This document shows positions 59,661-64,000 of a stretch of 64,000 nt of DNA, piece by piece (the first letter of the stretch is position 1; the number at the start of each line of letters is the position of its first letter). The translations under genes were made by a program, and so were the position numbers. Below the pieces are notes generated by a model. The model did no database searches. It saw nothing but the letters and a program-made list of their open reading frames with translations, and was not told the DNA's origin. Source of the DNA: Gymnopus androsaceus JB14 (taxonomy: Eukaryota > Basidiomycota > Agaricomycetes > Agaricales > Omphalotaceae); assembly GCA_009733575.1 (NCBI GenBank), contig ML769525.1, forward strand, positions 108,874 through 172,873, written 5' to 3'.

Positions 59661-62600
59661 TAATTACACACCTTTGAACAGACTCAAGATATGGCAGCAG
59701 AATCTAAATAAATCACCAGGAGCACAATTCAGCATGCTCTTTAATACTGACAGCTCATTTGACATTCTTGCAATGCAGGAGCCCAACATTGACAAATTTG
59801 GCAACACGAAGGGACTATCACAGTTCCATCCCATATACCCAGCAATACACCTTGACAGTGAGGAGACAAAAAAGAAGATGCAGTCGGTGATGATGATCAA
59901 TAAGAGCTTATCGACTGACTCATGGAATCCAATTCCGATCTGGAATTCAGACATAACAGTGGTCCAGATCACCAGTCTGTTTGGAACACTTTGAATTGTC
60001 AACATCTATGTTGACTGCAACCACGACAATGCGCTTTCTGCGCTATGAAATTATCTTTTGTCCACTGATGCACTGTTAACGGCCAAGGCGCCATTGAATT
60101 ATCTCTGGCTTGGCGACTTTAACCAGCACCATCCATCATGGGACAACCCTCAAAACGCTCACCTTTTCACTGCCATGAATTTGCGAACAGCTCAGTTTCT
60201 CATTGATCTCACCACCAGATTTGGAATGAGGATGGCCTTACCACCAATGATACCAACCCTTGAAGCCAGCAACACCAAGAATGAAACCAGGGTCGACAAT
60301 GTGTTTTGTTCAGCTAATTTGCTTGACCAAATTGTTACATGCAATGTTGACCCAGGTCTACGGCCACCACTAACAGACCATTTCTCTATCATAACCGAGG
60401 TAGCACTAACACTAGAACATGCCCCCAAGTGCCCTAAATGGAATTGGAGGACAGTCAAATGGGCAGAACTCATGAACAACCTAATTAATGGACTGGAGGG
60501 ACTGGGGGAACCAACGGAGATTGAAACGAAGGGGGAGTTTGATATTCGCCTGAGGGCTTTCGATGAGGTGATAGAGAAGGTGGTTGAGGAACATATACCA
60601 ATGGTCAAGCCATCGCCGTTTGCTCATCGGTGGTACACAGATGAGGTGAAGATCTGGAATAGCTGGAAGAAGAATCTGGTGAAACAATCTCACCTCAAAT
60701 GACACCTACTGGAAGATCCGATACATGAGGAGTATCGGAGGTCGCAACAGGACTTGTCTCGAGAGATGGAAAAGGCCAAGAAGGAGCACTGGGATACTTA
60801 CTTGGAGGGTCTGACAAAGTCCAATAAGTGGGGTGCAGCCAAAATGGTACAACGCAGATTCAGTGATGGGGGAGTAGTCCGCGTTCCTGAGTTGAAAGTG
60901 AGGGAGGTGGATGGCACGACAAGGCGTTTGATGAGCAATGAGGACAAGGCAGAGGCCTTCAAGTCTGCCTTCTTCCCTCCTGCTCCTGAGGTTTTGCTGG
61001 TACCAGATGATGTTGAGTACCCAGCGGAGGCGTGGTTGTTTCAGCCACCTCAGAACCACCAGATTGCAGCAGCAATTAGAAGGATGAAACCATATAAGGT
61101 GACGAAACTGGGGACGATCCCGAACATCCTCTTTTTGAAAGCTAATGAATTCTTAGTACCTCATCTAGGGCCTCTATACAGGGCTAGCTTCACACTCAGA
61201 TACTATCCACCCCACTGGCCGCTCAACAAAACTATTGTGTTACGCAAACCAGGTAAAACTAACTACAAACAACCAGGATCATCATGCCCAGTTGTAATTT
61301 CAGATGGACATCCTCGATTACTGAGCAGCACACTAGCAGATGATGTCATCAAACAATCTGAGCTCAGGGGACTCCTACCACTGCTACAATTTGGAGGCAG
61401 ACCAGGCAGGAGCACAACTGACTCTCTCCATCTCTTCGTATCAACTATCAAACAAGCATGGAGGAAGGGAAACGTGGTTTGGGCACTGGCCCTCAATGTC
61501 AAAGGGGCATATCCCAGTGTTGACCTACCCATGCTTCAACATGAACTACATATGGCAGGAGTACCAAAAGAGATTACAGATTGGTTGGAATGGCAGTATG
61601 AGGGACGGAAAACTCAGATCATTTTCAATGACTATGCTATAGAGGCATTTCAACTGCCAGGGGGTCTTGACCAGGGCAACCCATTTGCAGGGGTACAGTA
61701 CATCTTTTACAACAGTAGACTTCTCAAAGTCATCCACAACAAGGCAGATAAACTAGGTCTTTTATTTGCTGATGACTCCATTTTGATAACCTGGGCCACA
61801 TCTTTCTTGGAAATGCACAGGCGGCTTGAGCAGCTGATGAACAATCCAGGTGGGGTGATGGAATGGGCAACTAACCACAACTGCTCCTTTGGTTTAGACA
61901 AATTCCAGCTTTCAGACTTTACATGCAAATGTGTGCAGCATCCAACAATACAATGGAAGATGGTACCAATGAGGGGGGGATTAATCAGGGTAGGGAATGA
62001 GGAGATAAAAAGAAAGGACAGAGTGAAATTACTGGGAGTTTTTCTGGATAGCAAACTACGTTTCAAGGAACAGGCAGCAGTGGTGATTCAGAAGGGACAG
62101 ACGTGGCTCTCGCAGTTCCATAGGCTGGCTCGAACTGCAGGAGGGGTGGCAGCTGAGCATGTGCGCAAGTGGTACATTGCAATATTGATGAACAGCATGT
62201 TATATGCTGCGGATGTCTTTTTAGCTCCTCAACAACACCCAGGAACACAGTCAAAGGACTGCAGTGTCCGCAGCAAGCCAGGTCAAGCAATCATATCTAA
62301 ACTGGCTTCCATCCAATGCCAACCCTTGATCATTATCACTGGAGCCTTACCATTGACTTCCACAGACCTCCTAGATATCCACTCAGGACTTTTACCAATG
62401 CCACTTGCAATCGACAAAGTCCGACAACGTGCAGCAGTTTGCATTGCTTCACTTCCACTCAGCCACCCCCTTACATCCCTAGCACAAAAGGCCTCCACTT
62501 GATATATCAAAAAACACTTTTCCACACTTCACAATCTCATGAACTCTTTCAAACTCAACCCGAGGGTAATGGAGAAGCGACAAGCAGTACGACATGCAGC

Positions 62601-63744
62601 GGGGTAGAAATCAGAGGTGACTATTAGGAGATGGGAAGATAGGGACATCAGCAAAAACTGTTTTAGGCCCAGGAGGATCTAAGGTCACCTAGTCCTCTTG
62701 GGCAACCTGAGGCATCCTAGTGGGCCCAGGAAAAAGGGTAAAACTTTGGACACCTCAGGTATCCTGGTCATCTTAGGTGTCCTGGGAGATCCTGGGATGT
62801 TCTGGGGCATCCTGGGGTATCCTGGGGCATCCTGGGATGGAAATTTTATCCTAGGATGCCTCAGGATGCCCCAGGATACCCCAGGATGCCCCAGGACATC
62901 CCAGGATCTCCCAGGACACCTAGGATGACTAGGATACCTGAGGTGTCCAAAGTTTTACCCTTTTTCCTGGGCCAACTAGGATGCCTCAGGTTGCCTAAGA
63001 GGACTAGGTGACCTTAGATCCTCCTGGGCCCAAAACAGTTTTTTCTGATGGAAGGCGCAATAAAATAGGAAGAGGAAGATGAAGCGAAGTACCAAATCTT
63101 CACGGATGGATCAGGAGTCAAGAGAAAAGTTGGAGCAGCTGCAGTTTTGTATAGGGATGGAGAGAGGGTGGCATTGCTGAAGCTAGGCCTGGGATCAGAG
63201 AAGGAGCATGAAGTATTTGAAGCAGAATCAGTTGGCCCCACACTGGGACTGGAGTTGTTGAAAAGGGAAGAGAGAGGTGAAGTCAAAGCAGTCTCGATAT
63301 GGATTGACAACACATCTGCGATTGTTGCAACTGGATCAAACTTACCAGGCCTGGCTCACTACCTAATGGACCACTTTCACACATTTCTATGCCAAGTCAA
63401 ATCGCCGCCACCCACAAATGGAAATCATGGTCAGATGGGTTCTGGGACATGAAGGTGTTGAGGGGAATGAGGCAGTGGATGAGGAAGCTAAGGGTGCTGC
63501 ACTACATGGGTCAAGCCCAAAAGCCAGCTTACCTGGATGCCTACAAGAATCCCTTCCGGTGAGCTGTTCAGCAGCCCAGAAGATATTTGCAAAAGCTTTA
63601 AATGTTCTTCACAACACTATGTTTCGACATTCACCCTGGTATTCAGATTTTCAGAAGGTGGCAAAGGGAGATGCAACAGAGGTGGCTAGAAGGTTCAGGA
63701 AGATGGCAATGGGCCTGGCCAAAAAACACACGATGATGAGTTAG
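59644..63744 (+). pseudogene. LINE ORF2 (endonuclease, reverse transcriptase, RNase H), broken
   Basis: Endonuclease (59680-60480): KIWQQNLNKSP, ILAMQEPNID, LWLGDFNQHHPSWD, RVDNVFCS and a final PLTDHFSI, the catalytic Asn, Glu, Asp and His of the exo/endo/phosphatase fold. Stops: TGA near 59992, none needed within 60058-60702, TGA at 60700-60702. Reverse transcriptase (60754-62502): VLRKPGK, FGGRPGRSTTDSL, ALNVKGAYPSVD (motif A), GGLDQGNPF (motif B) and FADDS at 61764-61778 (motif C). The expected SYRPIAL block is altered. RNase H (63085-63500) keeps Asp in FTDGSG, Glu in EAES, Asp in IDNTSA and the later Asp in EAVDEEA. A foldback at 62646-63050 and frame changes prevent a single product. 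Confidence 0.85.
62646..63050. repeat. Foldback element inserted in the LINE, about 405 bp, arms about 200 bp
   Basis: Nearly perfect inverted repeat: the left end CATCAGCAAAAACTGTTTT is mirrored by AAAACAGTTTTTTCTGATG on the right, and the arms stay paired through AGGATCTAAGGTCACCTAG, GGGTAAAACTTTGGACACCT and CCTGGGATG to a short AT loop near 62843. The arms are made of many CCTGGG(G)CAT/CCTAGGATG variants. It separates reverse transcriptase from RNase H of the LINE, so it is younger than the LINE insertion. Target-site duplication uncertain. Confidence 0.85.
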
Positions 63745-64000
63745 ATATGTGCTAGGTATGAAAACCGACCAAACAACAATCACCCCAATCAGATATAATC
63801 CAAAAGGTTTAATTTAATGCGAGGAAGGAGGTTGTCAAAGGTTCCCTTGACTACTAGTTGATTCAAAGAGAAAAGCACTTGACAGTTGACACAGATAGTG
63901 CAAGATGAACAAGGTTTTATATTTGGAGGGAGGTTTTGAAAAGCCAACTAACGTATGACGACGCACTGAACTAATTGAGGGGAAAGCAAACACCAAAGCA
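63745..64000. other. 3' flank or untranslated region of the LINE
   Basis: No coding sequence seen. The window ends before any poly(A) tail or target-site duplication that would mark the LINE end. Confidence 0.4.

Larger units (their letters stand above)
57798..63744 (+). mobile_element. Non-LTR retrotransposon (Tad/I-like LINE), inactivated
   Basis: Order of parts: coiled-coil and zinc-knuckle ORF1, then endonuclease, reverse transcriptase and RNase H of ORF2, all plus strand, no LTRs. An RNase H domain and CCHC-bearing ORF1 place it with Tad/I-like LINEs rather than simple L1. Stops and frame changes interrupt both ORFs and a 405-bp foldback sits between reverse transcriptase and RNase H. 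No poly(A) or target-site duplication was found within the window. Confidence 0.85.

Overview
The window reads as nuclear DNA of a mushroom-forming basidiomycete (Agaricomycetes). Genes are dense, lie on both strands and are cut by many short GT-AG introns of about 45-70 nt. The families are typical of such fungi: aryl-alcohol-oxidase-like GMC oxidoreductases in tandem, wax-synthase-type MBOAT acyltransferases in tandem, 7TM and BTB families, small cysteine-rich secreted proteins, and a Tad/I-like LINE. No species can be named from the sequence.

Layout. 0.7-1.9 kb: decayed KRE6/SKN1 beta-glucan synthesis gene. 2.7-10.4 kb (minus strand): thioesterase-like protein, HAD phosphatase, myo-inositol oxygenase, aldo-keto reductase with a decayed partial copy. 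10.8-14.9 kb: three copies of a secreted 12-cysteine peptide gene, two of them in a ~1.8 kb tandem duplication; copy 1 is frameshifted. 15.1-19.9 kb: HAD type II dehalogenase-like gene and an unrecognised multi-exon gene. 22.0-26.8 kb: three mitochondrial genes, an Mba1/mL45-like gene head-to-head with a MIX17 (twin CX9C) gene, then the succinate dehydrogenase flavoprotein. 27.0-29.1 kb: a secreted Pro/Gly/His-rich protein built from repeated mini-exons. 29.8-30.9 kb: OB-fold-like protein. 31.3-41.5 kb: four wax-synthase-like acyltransferases on the minus strand, with a CpG-poor block between the third and fourth that holds a 7TM gene, a palindromic mobile element and a BTB relic. 42.0-50.2 kb: three tandem AAO-like GMC oxidoreductases sharing a promoter block. 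50.9-54.4 kb: UTP14. 54.4-64.0 kb: CpG-poor, repeat-rich DNA with a foldback element, a LINE with inactivating stops, and a second foldback inside that LINE.

How genes may work together. The acyltransferase and GMC arrays are adjacent and the last acyltransferase is divergent from the first GMC gene, so a shared oxidation/acylation pathway is possible but no backbone synthase is in the window. The mitochondrial genes cover protein insertion/translation, intermembrane-space assembly and complex II.

Most unusual: the two-module knottin-like peptide family; the mini-exon array; a ~620 bp inverted-repeat element combining a tRNA-like promoter, a nested hairpin and telomere-like motifs; two large foldbacks; a perfect 30-bp palindrome in a divergent promoter; and repeated one-base frame breaks in conserved genes, including essential UTP14, which most likely reflect sequence errors.
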